64,000 nucleotides of DNA from Rhizomys pruinosus. Taxonomy: Eukaryota; Chordata; Mammalia; Rodentia; Spalacidae. Position numbers and translations under genes: made by a program. The stretch lies in assembly GCA_009823505.1 (NCBI GenBank), contig VZQC01010991.1, positions 1,492,858-1,556,857 of the forward strand, given 5' to 3'. The notes under the pieces are model-generated. The model ran no database searches. It was given only the letters and a program-made list of their open reading frames with translations, and was not told the DNA's origin. The first letter of the stretch is position 1. The number at the start of each line of letters is the position of its first letter. Positions 50,192 to 60,957 of this stretch are shown one piece after another.

Positions 50192-51810
50192 ACCTTCAGA
50201 CTGAGAGACATCGACTAGTATTACAGTCGAGGCCAAAAGGAATTTCTATGAGTTCTACAACTTTATCTTACTTGTGTTTCTTTGCAGGTTTATAAATCTC
50301 CTTATCTATAAGCAGTCTGGAAGCATTTGGAGGCCAGGAACGATGCTTCACCCTTGTGTCTAGGGGAACCTGGAGCCAAGACCTCTGAGAGGGGAAGCTT
50401 GGCCAGGCCAGGAGAGGGAGGTAGAGGTTGTCATGTTTATGGAATGAGCCTCCATAAAGACAGCTCATCTTATCCTTAGTGAAAGAGTGGCAAGTAATAC
50501 CTAGGGCTCAAATTAACCAGAGCTTTACATCTTCAAGGAATTGGCTTTTTATCAAGTTTACCACATTCCAGAGTACACAGTCAGGCCTCAGGATCCATAG
50601 GTCCTGCATCTGTAAATTCTAACAAACTCAGACAAAGAATATTGGGGGGGAAGAGGGGTCACGTCTGTATTCAATGTGCAGACTTTTCCCTGTCACTACT
50701 TCCTAAACAATACAGTGTAACAGCTATGCACATGTTCTATGCAAACATCACACCATTTTGTCAAAGGGATCTGAGCATCTGTGGATTCTGGCATCTGATC
50801 CCCCAGTACACCAAGCGATGTCCATCTGTAGTAGAATTTTAAACAGGGATAAGTTCAGTTGCCTCAGGCTGTAAGAATCCCAAACTTGAAACAAAGATTA
50901 ACTGTTTCTTCCAAGATTTATTTACTTATTTTCAGTAGCAATTTAGCAGGATTTAGGAAAAGCCAGTCAAGTACCTGTGTCCAAGCCTCATCTCTGCTGC
51001 CCCATGCAGGTGACATACACAGGGTGTTTTAACAGCTAAGCGGCAGTCAGGGAAGGGCTGAGGGTGCTGGGGCCACAGCCTCTGGGTGTCTGTCATGGCT
51101 ACAGGAGGAGACCTGTGAGTCAGCCAGGAGAGAAAGGGCTGTTCTTGATCAGCACTGTAGGCGAGGAGATCCATGTTTGCTTTTGGACCGTGGGAGCAGC
51201 TCTAACAAGGACAGTGCGTCAGAACAGCTGAGAAGCAAACCCCCCTCTCCCGGCACAGGCCCTGGCCAAGTCATCCCCTGTTCTCCGGACATGGGGCCTA
51301 GAAAGGATCTGAGCTTGCCTGTCCTCTAAGTCTATTTCCCTCCAGCCTTGCTTCACCCCCCACCCCACATCCACCCACACACAGGCTAAGCATTTGGCAT
51401 GGGCTGTTTTATAACACAAGGTTGGACATGACACAATTGGGGAAGCAGCGAAACATCATTTCAGTGTATTTCTTTTATCCTTTGAATCCCGCACACGCAG
51501 CAGTTTTTTCCCCCGTTACACTGAGGGTCAATTCCTAACCTCACACCATCCATTTGTTATGCTTGAACTATAATCCAACTGCTACTCAACTAAGAAGGAA
51601 TTCTAGAAATCTAAGAGATCGCCAGCTGACACTCACCCTCTCTTATTTCAGAGCTGTACATGGCTTCATCTGGGAACAAAGAGTTCTTTTGGAAAACCAC
51701 CTGGAGGAGTCTAGCCACAACCTGCTGAAGTCGGCAGGCCAGCCTCGCAAGCAGGTGTGCCTCCAAGGGCCTGCGGTTCATCACCCAGTGCTCAGTTAAA
51801 AGTCATGTTT
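50192..51810. other. SINE-free unique sequence
   Basis: About 1.6 kb without a recognised repeat or exon. Open frames stay below 82 codons. Confidence 0.45.
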
Positions 51811-51960
51811 TGGGCCGTCATGGTGGCGCACACCTTTAATCCCAGCACTCAGGAGGCAGAGGCAGGCGGATCTCTATGAATTCAAGGCCAGCCTGGTCTA
51901 CATAGACAGTTCCAGGACAGCTGGGGCTACAGGAAGACCCTGTCTCAAAAAGACCAAAAA
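51811..51960 (+). mobile_element. B1 SINE
   Basis: 'gggccgtcatggtggcgcac' to 'aaaaagaccaaaaata'. It is tail-to-tail with the next B1. Confidence 0.95.
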
Positions 51961-51971
51961 TATTAAAGTTA

Positions 51972-52091
51972 TTTTTTTTTTTTTGTCTTTTTGAGACAGG
52001 GTCTCCCTGTAGCCCCAGCTGTCCTGCAACTCTCTATGTAGACCAGGCTGGCCTTAAACTCACAGAGATCTGCCTGCCTCTGCCTCCCGAG
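51972..52091 (-). mobile_element. 5'-truncated B1 SINE
   Basis: Poly(T), GTCTTTTTGAGACAGG to 'ctctgcctcccgagtg'. The last ~30 bases (the B1 5' end) are missing. The TSD TAAAGTTA lies on both sides. Confidence 0.95.
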
Positions 52092-52134
52092 TGTAAAGTT
52101 AAATTTTAAAAAGTTTAAAAAGGGAACATGTGGA

Positions 52135-52213
52135 GCTGGGGTATACCCCATTGATAATATGCTTGCCTGGTAAGTATGGGGACCTGAGTTCGATCCCCAG
52201 TACCTCTATAAAT
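52135..52213 (+). mobile_element. ID-type SINE
   Basis: 'gctggggtataccccattga', 'atgcttgcctggtaagtatg' and 'gagttcgatccccagtacct'. Confidence 0.85.
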
Positions 52214-52279
52214 GCAGGGTGTGGTCCAGGGGTAAATGACCTGAAAAAAGACACTGAAGGTTGGTTGGCCTCTGGCCCC

Positions 52280-52431
52280 CATGCTCATGCATGTACATGA
52301 ATGCATGCTCACACATATATGAATGCATGCTCACACATGTACATGAATGCATGCTCACACATGTACATGAATGCATGCTCACACATGTACATGAATACAT
52401 GCTCGCACATGTACATGAATACATGCTCAAA
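52280..52431. repeat. 24-bp minisatellite
   Basis: Six units of the form 'catgctcacacatgtacatg' plus AATG, one of 22 bases, then a partial seventh. It is rich in CATG and ACATGT palindromes. The unit length is a multiple of three, so all frames stay open, but nothing suggests coding. Confidence 0.95.
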
Positions 52432-52440
52432 CAAACTTTG

Positions 52441-52585
52441 TTTTTCTCTTTGAGATAGGGTCTCCCTGTAGCCCTAGTTGTCCTGGAACTCACTATGTAG
52501 ACCAGGCTGGCTTTGAACTCATAGAGATCCGCCTGCCTCTGCCTCCAAAGTGCTGGGATTACAGGTGTGTGCTGCCATGCCTGGC
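52441..52585 (-). mobile_element. B1 SINE
   Basis: 'tctctttgagatagggtctc' to 'gtgtgtgctgccatgcctgg'. The TSD CTCAAACAAACYTT flanks it. It inserted into the last minisatellite unit. Confidence 0.95.
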
Positions 52586-52636
52586 CTCAAACAAACCTTT
52601 TAACAAAAGGAGATGAATGCTTAGAAATAAGAACAG

Positions 52637-52880
52637 GGGGCTGGAGAGATAGCCTAGCAGTTGGGAGCACCGACTGCTCTTGCAGAGGACCCGGGTTCGA
52701 TCCCCAGCACCCACATGGCGGCTAAGAACCATCTGTAACTCCAATTCCAGGAGAACTCCAGTTCCAGGGGAATCCAAGACCCTCTTCTGACCTCCGCGGC
52801 ATTGCACGACACGGGTGCACAAACCTACATGCAGACAGTACACTCATATACATACAAAAATAAATAAAATTTGAAAAAAA
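52637..52880 (+). mobile_element. B2 SINE, full length
   Basis: 'gggggctggagagatagcct' to AATTTGAAAAAAAA. The TSD AGAAATAAGAACAG flanks it. Confidence 0.96.
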
Positions 52881-52894
52881 AAGAAATAAGAACA

Positions 52895-53289
52895 GCTCAA
52901 AGTTAAAAGGGGGAAAATGAGAAATTGACAATATTCCACTTAAGCAAGAACTGCCCATCTGTTTCAGAAGTCAGCTGAGTCGAAAAGGAAATAAAATGAC
53001 ATTTCAACAGTCAAAATAGAAGTGATGGGGTAGCGCATGAAAAAATAGTTTCCGAGAAAAAAGGTTACTAAGTAAGAATAGACTCAAAAAGCAGATTAAT
53101 GTAAAGAAAGCCCATGTTGGAGGCACAATTTCTAGTGCACTCAGGAATCTTCAAGCACCCATGGCTGATGGCTAGAAGATCCAGCAGCGCACAGCCCAGG
53201 GCTATAGCCTGTGCTCACCGGCCTGCACTGCTATCAGAACGAGGAGACCTCAGCAGATACAAACTATCTTTACAATATTTTACTGTTTC
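52895..53289. other. unannotated sequence
   Basis: No repeat or exon recognised. Confidence 0.4.
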
Positions 53290-53497
53290 ATTTTTCATTA
53301 TTTTTGTATTTTATATGTCTGAGTATATTGCCTGCATGAATGCGAGTACCTACCCTCAGACATCTGAAGGGGGCATCAGGTCCCCTGGAACCAGAGTTAT
53401 AGAAGGTTGCTAGCTGCCACGTGGGTGCTAGAAGCCAAAGCTGGTCCTCTTCGAGAGCATCCAGTGCTCTTAGCCGCTGAGCCATCTCTCCAGCCTC
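53290..53497 (-). mobile_element. B3/B2 SINE
   Basis: 'atatgtctgagtatattgcc', 'ggggcatcaggtcccctgga' and 'ctgagccatctctccagcct'. Confidence 0.9.
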
Positions 53498-53529
53498 TTT
53501 ACTTTTTCTTCTTGAAAAAGCTTTTCTTA

Positions 53530-53666
53530 GGCAGAGGCAGGCAGATCTCTGTGAGTTCAAGGCCAGCCTGGTCTACAGAGTGAGTTCCAGGACAGCCAGG
53601 TCTACAGGGAGACCCCGTCTCAAAAAGACCAAAAAATAAAATAAAATAAAATAAAATAAACAAATA
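53530..53666 (+). mobile_element. 5'-truncated B1 SINE
   Basis: It starts in the middle of B1 ('ggcagaggcaggcagatctc') and ends in (AAAAT)n. The TSD AAGCTTTTCTTA lies at about 53518-53529 and 53667-53679, so the truncation happened at insertion. Confidence 0.96.
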
Positions 53667-53679
53667 AGCTTTTCTTATA

Positions 53680-54329
53680 TAATGAAGCCAGCATCACACA
53701 TGGACAGCTTAATTGGTTTCAGATGGATTCTGTTGTTTGTGTTGTTTTGCTGCTGACTGTGGAATCTAGGACTTGGCATGTCGTACCCATCTGCTATTCC
53801 TGGTCTCCCAGTCCCTGACTGGATTCTGAGCCATCCTCTTCTCTGAGAGGAAAGGAATTCTGGCAAAAAGTGGCCAAATGTAGTCGTCTTTGAGAAAGCA
53901 AAACTTTAATCACCAGTTCTTTGGGGCCAACATCTGCTGGTTTTCACTCCATCAGTAAAGACAATCGCTCTCTTGTGTAACATGCTACATATCTGAATTT
54001 GTTACCAGTCTCCCCAGTAGGAATGAGAAACAAGAGCAGGAATGTGAGGCTGTGTTGATCAGCACAGTGTCCCCCTCCTCTGTAGCAGAGCCTGGCATAG
54101 AGTGGGGACCCATAACCAGTAAATGACTATCATAATAAGAGAGTGATATAACTCTTCTAAGCCAACAGGCCACGGGCCTCTCCCACGTGAGGCCCACTGT
54201 GCCAGCAAGTGCATTCTGTAGCACACAGCAGTTTACGGTCTAAGCAAGGTTAAGTGGGCATTTGAGGATGCAAGTGTTAGGAGAGAGACTGTGTAGTTGT
54301 CCATGAGACAACGCAAGGACACCTGGGCT
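53680..54329. other. unannotated sequence
   Basis: No SINE. Around 54060-54125 'gagcctggcatagagtgggg' is weakly MIR/L2-like. Confidence 0.4.
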
Positions 54330-54771
54330 ACAGTAAGGGTCAGAAAAGGCCACTCTGAAGATGTCATTTTTTTAATTTATTTTTTATTATTTCTTATGTG
54401 TATGAACGTTCTGTCTGCATGTAGGTTGGTGCACCCGTGTCGTGCAATGCCATGGAGGTCAGAAGAGGGGGTCAGATTCCCCTGGAACTGGAGTTAAAGA
54501 CGGTTCTCAGCCGCCATGTGGGCACTGGGGATCGAACCCAGGTCCTCTGCAAGAGCAGTCGGTGCTCTTAACCGCTAGGCCATCTCTCCAGCCCCAGGCC
54601 ATCTCTCCAGACCCTGAAGATGTCATTTAAATGAGACTCCAGTGACTGTGTAGTTGGCCAGGCAGAGAAAAGAGATCTGGGTTTGCAGACCGGAAGGTTG
54701 GTAGGAGGGAAGCTCAGTGCACGCAGAGCACAGCATGGAGATGAACGAAGTGCAGGACAAGCAGCAGTGCA
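54330..54771. mobile_element. L2-like fossil split by B2
   Basis: 'aggccactctgaagatgtca' before and 'gggtttgcagaccggaaggt' after the B2 recall an old L2-type sequence. Low confidence in the family. Confidence 0.4.
54371..54611 (-). mobile_element. B2 SINE, full length, duplicated end
   Basis: Reversed B2. The 15-base TSD CTGAAGATGTCATTT is at about 54356-54370 and 54614-54628. The last part 'aggccatctctccag' is repeated in tandem at 54579-54611. Confidence 0.96.
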
Positions 54772-54852
54772 GGCCACAGAGGACCACAGATTTGATTCAT
54801 GGGAGAAGTCACCAAAGGGTCACCAGCAGGGAGACCATGATCAGTTCTTTGT

Positions 54853-54882
54853 GCGCGTGCGTGCGTGCGTGCGTGCGTGCGT
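54853..54882. repeat. (GTGC)n repeat
   Basis: About seven GTGC/GCGT units in strict purine-pyrimidine alternation, a sequence type prone to Z-DNA. Confidence 0.95.
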
Positions 54883-55394
54883 GTCGCAGGTCTGGGACAT
54901 GTTAAGCACACAGCTGAGCACACGCTCATATTCACATTCTTTAGTGTTTGCTGTACATTGTGAAAAGCAATTGAAGGTAGGCAAGAAAGGGCACCGGGAG
55001 GAAAGTCCGGAGGCCACAGCGGCTTGGATGGGGACAGCAGGAGCTACATGTGCCGTGTGTTTGTACACAAGCGTTGTATTTACTTGGGTACTCTCTTCCT
55101 CAAACTTTTATGATTAGGTCATCTAACAATAACAAAAAAAAAAAGAGGATAGAGGGGCCTGGCCCAGCTAAAGAGACTGCTAAGCCTACATGTGGCCTTC
55201 AGACCTGGACGACTGCCCCCAGGAAACCACAAACTCATCATTTAACTTCTATCCCCTGTGCATCAATCTCACAACTCTTCCCCTCCCTCCTGACCAGTTC
55301 CTTCTCTTATTTACTTTCTTCCTCTCCTGCTTTATGTGTAGGCTGCAGATCAACTAATCAAACACAGTTCTTTGTCAGATTTCAAGTCCATTTT
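54883..55394. other. unannotated sequence
   Basis: An A-rich tract lies at 55131-55145. Frames here run into the B2 to the right and are not genes. Confidence 0.4.
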
Positions 55395-55646
55395 CTTTCT
55401 TTTTTTTTTTTTAATTTTTATTTATTTCTGTATGTGTATGAATGTACTGTCTGCATGCAAGTTTGTGCACCCGTGTCGTGCAATGCCGCGGAGGTCAGAA
55501 GAGGGTCTCGGATTCCCCTGGAACTGGAGTTCTCCTGGAATTGGAGTTTCAGACGGTTCTCGGCCGCCATGTGGGTGCTGGGGATCGAACCCGGGTCCTC
55601 TGTAAGAGCAGTCGGCGCTCTTAACCACTAGGCCATCTCTCCAGCC
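55395..55646 (-). mobile_element. B2 SINE, full length
   Basis: Reversed near-consensus B2 with the TSD CAAGTCCATTTTC (about 55382-55394 and 55647-55659). The 193-codon plus frame ending at 55631 is mostly this SINE. Confidence 0.97.
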
Positions 55647-55659
55647 CTCAAGTCCATTT

Positions 55660-56017
55660 TCAAGAGAAGCTACAAAGAGAAGCTGCAGGCCTCTGCATGC
55701 AAGGAGTGACTGAAAGCTCCACTTCTGTTAAAAAACAAACAAACAAACAAAAAAACATATTAAGCCTATCTACATGAATGGAATAACCATGGTCACAGGT
55801 GGAATCTGATCCTTCTGCTACCACATTGCCTAGGAAAAGAAATGTTCCCAGGAAGAAGAGATGGGTTCTGCTCTCTATATCCAGACAAACAAGACCCTGA
55901 GTGACTGTCACCTTGGAACTTCACGTACCATAAGGGTGTTTCCTCCATAATCTACCATACCTGATCTCTTGCCCCAGAAGCTGAGCCCCTGTCCCTTTGT
56001 TTAGTTCTAAGAAACTT

Positions 56018-56052
<35 letters not shown>

Positions 56053-57266
56053 TTCTAAGACTCCTATGCTCAGGAACTTGGTAAAATTTGTCATTTCTCT
56101 CCTATTGTTGTTTTATTTCTGGGGGTCAACTGCCAAATTGGCAGAGGGAAGAAGACACACACACACACACTCACTCAGGAGTGGCTCTAGAGACAAATGA
56201 CAAAAACATTTACAGAACAATACATCAGTGAATGAAAGGTAAGTTCCACCCAGTCATGTCAGTCACAGTTAACAGTCAACCTACTCCTCTGAGCTCACTA
56301 TAGATTAGGAGTGTGACCAGGTAGCCTGGGTTTCTGATTTGCAGGGGTAAAAGGAGATGAAAAGAACCATGGTATCCAAACTTTTTTGTCTGGCCCGGAA
56401 CAAAAAACACCCCTGAAGAAGAGGAAGGAATGCGTATTGTTTAACTGATTAGTCTCAGGTAACATGAAGCCACTTTTAAGGAAAAGCTGCCACAGTAGGA
56501 ATTCACAGCACAGATGTTGATTGTGGCAGAAATTTAGATAAATGAATCCCAAAATATGAAAGTGGAGGGAAAACATTTGAGAGTGCACCCAGCAACTTCC
56601 ACATCCTTTTTGGTTTGGAATTAATCTCACGGGAAATATGAAAGTAGTAAATGACGCCATGAAAAGAAAAGACAAGAAGACAAGCATGGAAAGACTTGCA
56701 GACAGCATGTTTCCAAGAGGCCTGTGGGACGTGTGGGTCCAGTCTGCAGTAGGCCTCTTTGGTTACTGTGGCTGTAATTACACAAAACAGTGTGGCCTTA
56801 AGGGAATTGAGGTGCCAGTGTCTGGGATTTGTAAAGTCTGCTCAGAGGCCCAGCTTGGCTCTTAAAAGCTAGGAAAGCCTGCAGCCCATTTCCCATCGGT
56901 CACCTTTCAGCATACAGCAAGACTGAAAGTGCTTTTGCTCTTGAACAAAGCCACAGCCATTCCCAAAGTGCAGTCCAACCTGAATTACCAGATTTCTAAT
57001 GAGTCCTGGCCCGGAGTCCTCCAGCGCCCTGCACCAGGCTTAACCCCTTCCTTCCTGCATGTCCTCAGAGTGCACCTTGAGTGACAAATCCTCAGGTCTA
57101 ACTACTCTGTAGATAAGCAGCATACCATCCCTTTATTCATGCCTAATCATGTCGAGAAGACTGGACTTGGGATGCAGAAAACAGCGCTGCCTGTCACTGC
57201 AAAGGGACCTGTTAGTCCTCCTAAAGCTTCTTATCTAGCTTTTCAAATAAAAAAGAATTGAACTGA
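55660..57266. other. SINE-free region with microsatellites
   Basis: (CAAA)n at 55735-55755, (TG)n at 56019-56051 and (CA)n at 56155-56171. The minus frame of 136 codons (56298-56708) and plus frame of 75 codons (56638-56865) show no known domain. No exon is called. Confidence 0.45.
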
Positions 57267-57415
57267 AAGCTGGGGTGGTGGCGCACGCCTTTAATCCCAG
57301 CGCTCCAGAGGCAGAGGCAGGCAGATCTTTATGACTTCAAGACCAGCCTGGTCTACATAGCAAATTCCAGGACAGTTGGGGCTGCAGGGAGACCCTAACT
57401 CAAAAAGACCCCAAA
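57267..57415 (+). mobile_element. B1 SINE
   Basis: 'agctggggtggtggcgcacg' to 'aaaaagaccccaaa'. A near-TSD AAAGAATKGAAC flanks it. Confidence 0.95.
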
Positions 57416-57420
57416 AAGAA

Positions 57421-57639
57421 TGGAACAGAATTAAAAGCTCCTTCGTTCCTCACTCCCTCGTCATGAAACTTGGAGTTGGCTCGCATGGTATATCAGGTGT
57501 CTCTTACATTCCCTGAGATCCTGGGCTACTTGCTGAAACTACACACTCCCATCCAGTAGATGAAAGTAGTAAGCTTTAGACTGAAGTTCTGTGATACCAA
57601 TTGTGAGTATTCCAGTTGTCCTTTCCGGTTTGTGGGTGT
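57421..57639. other. unannotated sequence
   Basis: No repeat recognised. Confidence 0.35.
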
Positions 57640-57925
57640 GCCCGCAGATGCAGGTGCCTGTGCACTCAAAGAAAGAAGTGTCTTCCTCAATTGCTCTTTA
57701 TGATTTTTTTAAACAAGGTCTCCCACTGAACCTGGAGTTTGCCACTTGGCTAGACTAGCTGGCCAGCAAGCTCCCAGAATCCTCCTGTCTCCACGGCCCC
57801 CAGCACTGAGATTATAGGCATGTACCATCATGTCTGGCTTTTACATAGATGCTGGGAATCTAAACTCAGGACTTCGTGCTGACACAGAAACCATTTCAAC
57901 CACTGAGTGGTCTCTCCAGGCTATC
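57640..57925 (-). mobile_element. B4/RSINE1 SINE
   Basis: 'caaggtctcccactgaacct', 'gctggccagcaagctcccag', 'gagattataggcatgtacca' and 'gagtggtctctccaggc'. One of the better preserved RSINE1-type copies. Confidence 0.88.
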
Positions 57926-57989
57926 GCCCTTTTTACAAATTGATCTTTAGATTCTGGGTTTAAGATCTTATTATTTTAAGGTCTTGTCT

Positions 57990-58085
57990 TTGTTTGTTTG
58001 TTTGTTGGGACAGGGTCTCACATGTAGCCTTGACTCACCTGGAATTTGATATGTAGACCAGCTGGCTTCTTGTGATTCTTCTAAA
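57990..58085 (-). mobile_element. B1-like fragment
   Basis: (TTTG)n, 'gggacagggtctcacatgta' and 'tgatatgtagaccagctggc'. Confidence 0.8.
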
Positions 58086-58116
58086 TCATATGTGCTACAT
58101 AAAATTAAAATTCATT

Positions 58117-58228
58117 ACAGAGCACTTGGGAGGCAGAGGCGGGCAGATCTCTGTGAATCTGAGGCCAGCCTGCTTTACCTGAGCTTGAGGCCAGCTGGGG
58201 CTACAGGGAGACCCTGTCTCAAAACAAT
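58117..58228 (+). mobile_element. 5'-truncated B1 SINE
   Basis: 'gagcacttgggaggcagagg' to 'tgtctcaaaacaattaaaaa'. Confidence 0.92.
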
Positions 58229-58401
58229 TAAAAATGAATTATTACACAGGAAAATTTTGAGTATTAAATTTGTATAATCAGAACAATAGTGAAATCTATA
58301 ACATAGTTTACTAGAAAACTAATCATTTAGAAGGGTACAAACAAGAGGAAGATATGCTTTCTTGATTTATTATGCCTCCTCTCTCTCAGCCAATGAAGTT
58401 A

Positions 58402-58549
58402 AGTTGGTGGCGCACGCCTTTAATCCTAGCACTCGGGAGGCAGAGGCAGGCGGATCTTTGTGAGTTCAAGGCCAGCCTGGTCTACAGAGTGAGTCCAGGA
58501 CAGCTGGGGGCTACAGGGAGACCTTGTCTCGAAAAGACCAAAAAAAAGA
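58402..58549 (+). mobile_element. B1 SINE
   Basis: 'aagttggtggcgcacgcctt' to 'aaaagaccaaaaaaaaga'. Confidence 0.95.
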
Positions 58550-58558
58550 CTTAAAAGC

Positions 58559-58722
58559 ACCGGGCATGGTGGCTCACTTCTTTAATCACAGGCTGAAGAG
58601 GCAGATGGATCTCTGTGAGTTCAAGACCAGCCTGGTCTACATAGCAAGTTCCAGGCCAGCTGGGGCTACAGGGACAACCTGTCTCAAAAAGACCAAAAAA
58701 GACAAAAAAAAATTTTTTTAAA
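58559..58722 (+). mobile_element. B1 SINE
   Basis: 'ccgggcatggtggctcactt' to 'caaaaaaagacaaaaaaaaa'. The 'cccagcacttgggagg' part is altered. Confidence 0.93.
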
Positions 58723-59079
58723 GCAATATACTCATTGATAGCAAAATGCGAAGGGGAAATGAGCACAAACCTTGACGGTGTGTAAATTAGAGCAATTTAT
58801 TTGGAAGGTAAAGTAGCAATTAGTATCCAGAGATTTATTCATTTCCTTTGATCTGAACATTTTATGTTGATTGATTTATTAAATGTGCACAGATTTAGGC
58901 AACCCAAAGTGTTGTTTCCTGGTTAATCCCATCAAGAAACTGAGAACCACAAGTCCTTTGTATTCTACTGTTACTAAAAGGCAACTATAGATACAGTCTA
59001 GGGATGAAAACGTCCGTAACCATGTGTAATGTTTATGACATGTGGGATTTGCTTGAACACAGTCTGAGAGGGAAACTGC
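58723..59079. other. unannotated AT-rich sequence
   Basis: No repeat or exon recognised. Confidence 0.35.
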
Positions 59080-59340
59080 ATCAAGGAAGGCTTCTCAGGC
59101 ATAGTGGCCAATGTCCCCTGGGCGGGGAGGCAGCCTGCTGAAGAGCTGCTGGAGCTTCAGTGTGAGGGAAGGACGGGCCTGACCATAACTGCCTGTGGCT
59201 GTGTTACATCGCCTCCCTGCCAATACCCCTGAGACATGACACTGGGAAGACTTCAAGTGGCAGAGTGACATGGTAAAGGATTATTTGCCAAAGAGCCACC
59301 GTGGGCGGCATTGTGAAAGGTGGATTAGAGAAAGGGAAAT
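59080..59340. mobile_element. L2-like fossil
   Basis: 'atcaaggaaggcttctcagg' and 'gtggcagagtgacatggtaa' resemble L2-derived sequence. Confidence 0.35.
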
Positions 59341-59703
59341 CTGGGCTCAAGAAGGGCAGTCCACAGGGAGAGACAAAAGAGCTTTGGGCTGAGGAAGGGA
59401 CAGATTAAGCCCTGGTGGCTTGTGTTCAAGGCCTTGATCAGCGATTAGCTGTGAGGATTAAGGGCTGGTGAGGTCAGAGACAACTGTTTTAGGGAAAGGG
59501 ACTTGGTTACGTTTAAGTGCGCTTCAGAGAAAACTCCTCTCCACAGCCCACTCAGGATCTTGAGGGAGATTTATTCCTTGCCCACCTCCCTCCTCCAGCT
59601 TACAACATCTGGGTCACTTTTAATTGCTAGATCTTCTCAAAGTAAACAAAATAGAGAATTCCTTTCCATGCAGAAAACAGCTCTAAATTTCATTTTTCTT
59701 TAT
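59341..59703. other. unannotated sequence
   Basis: No repeat or exon recognised. Confidence 0.35.
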
Positions 59704-59862
59704 TGAGAATTGAACCCAGAGCCTTGGGCATGCTGGGTGAGTGCCTACCACTCAGCTCCGACCCCAGCCATTAGCCAGATACAGCATCTTGCTATGCAGA
59801 CCAGAGGAACCTCAAATTCATGATCCTCCTGCCTCAACCTCTAGTGCTCAGGCTACAGGCAT
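59704..59862 (-). mobile_element. B4 SINE halves (ID then B1-like)
   Basis: The ID part is 'gaattgaacccagagccttg' to 'ctcagctccgaccccagcc'. The B1-like part is 'tcttgctatgcagaccagag' to 'caggctacaggcatg'. Confidence 0.7.
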
Positions 59863-59970
59863 GAATGGAAACTAAAACACAGGCTTAGCTTTGAATTGAT
59901 AAACAACTAATGAACTCAAATTCAATGCGGGCAACTATGTAATCTGACTTTTTTAACATCGTTTTAATTT

Positions 59971-60212
59971 CTTTTTTTAATTTTATTTATTTCTGTATGT
60001 GTATGAATGTACTGTCTGCATGCAGGTCTGTGCACCCGTGTCGTGCAATGCCGCGGAGGTCAGAAGAGTGTGTCGGATTCCCCTAGAATTGGAGTTCTCC
60101 TTGAATTGGAGTTTCAGACGGTTCTCGGCCGCCATGTGGGTGCTGGGGATCGAACCCGGGTCCTCTGCAAGAGCAGTCGGCACTCTTAACCGCTAGGCCA
60201 TCTCTACAGCCC
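59971..60212 (-). mobile_element. B2 SINE, full length
   Basis: Reversed near-consensus B2 with the TSD CATYGTTTTAATTT on both sides. Confidence 0.96.
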
Positions 60213-60383
60213 CATTGTTTTAATTTTTAAAAAAAGGGTTTTTTCAAGTATAGACTTAATTCTGATGGAGCAATTGAAGTACCATTAAAAAAAATCTCCA
60301 TTTTACTTCTTTAAAACATTGCTTTTTCCTTGAAGGGGAAAATTCAGTTATGTTTTACATATAAAAATGGCACCTGTCATTAT

Positions 60384-60534
60384 TATTATTTGTCTTTTTT
60401 GAGACAGGGTCTCCTTGTAGCTCTGGCCGTCCTGGAACTCACTCTGTAGACCAGGCTGGCCTTGAACTCACAGAGATCCACCTGCCTTTGCCTCCCAAGT
60501 GCTAGGATTAAAGGTATGTGCCACCATGCCCGGC
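60384..60534 (-). mobile_element. B1 SINE
   Basis: (ATT)n, GTCTTTTTTGAGACAGGG to 'gtatgtgccaccatgcccgg'. Confidence 0.95.
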
Positions 60535-60551
60535 CTAATTTATTATTTTTT

Positions 60552-60786
60552 AAATTTTATTTATTTTTGTATGTGTATGAATGTACTGTCTGCATGTAGG
60601 TTTGTGCACCCGTGTCGTGCAATGCTGTAGAGGTCAGAAGAGGGTCTCAGATTCCCCTGGAACTGGAGTTCTCCTGGAATTGGAGTTACAGACGGTTCTT
60701 AGCCGCCATGTGGGTGCTGGGGATCGAACCCGGGTCCTCTGCAAGAGCAGTCGGTGCTCTTAACTGCTAGGCTATCTCTCCAGCCC
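60552..60786 (-). mobile_element. B2 SINE, full length
   Basis: Reversed near-consensus B2. The TSD TAATTTATTATTTTTTA lies at 60535-60551 and about 60787-60803. Confidence 0.96.
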
Positions 60787-60799
60787 TAATTTATTATTT

Positions 60800-60957
60800 T
60801 TTATGTGTAATGCCACGAAGGTCAGAAGAGGGCGTCAGATTCCCCTGGAACTGGAGTTAAAGACGGTTCTTAGCCACTGTGTGGGTGCTAGGAATTGAAC
60901 CCGGGTCCTTTGCAAGAGCAGTCGGTGCTCTTAACCGCTGAGCCATCTCTCCAGACC
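60800..60957 (-). mobile_element. B2 SINE, 3' part deleted
   Basis: 'tgtaatgccacgaaggtcag' to 'gagccatctctccagaccc'. A second reversed B2 in tandem. The block between tail and 'gcaatgcc' is missing. Confidence 0.93.

Noticed and set aside
52206..52493. 95-codon repetitive Cys/Met/His frame
   Set aside because: Translation of the 24-bp minisatellite.
55050..55631. 193-codon plus frame
   Set aside because: Its last third is a reversed B2, recognised by the same peptide pattern as other B2 copies. The remainder has no motif.
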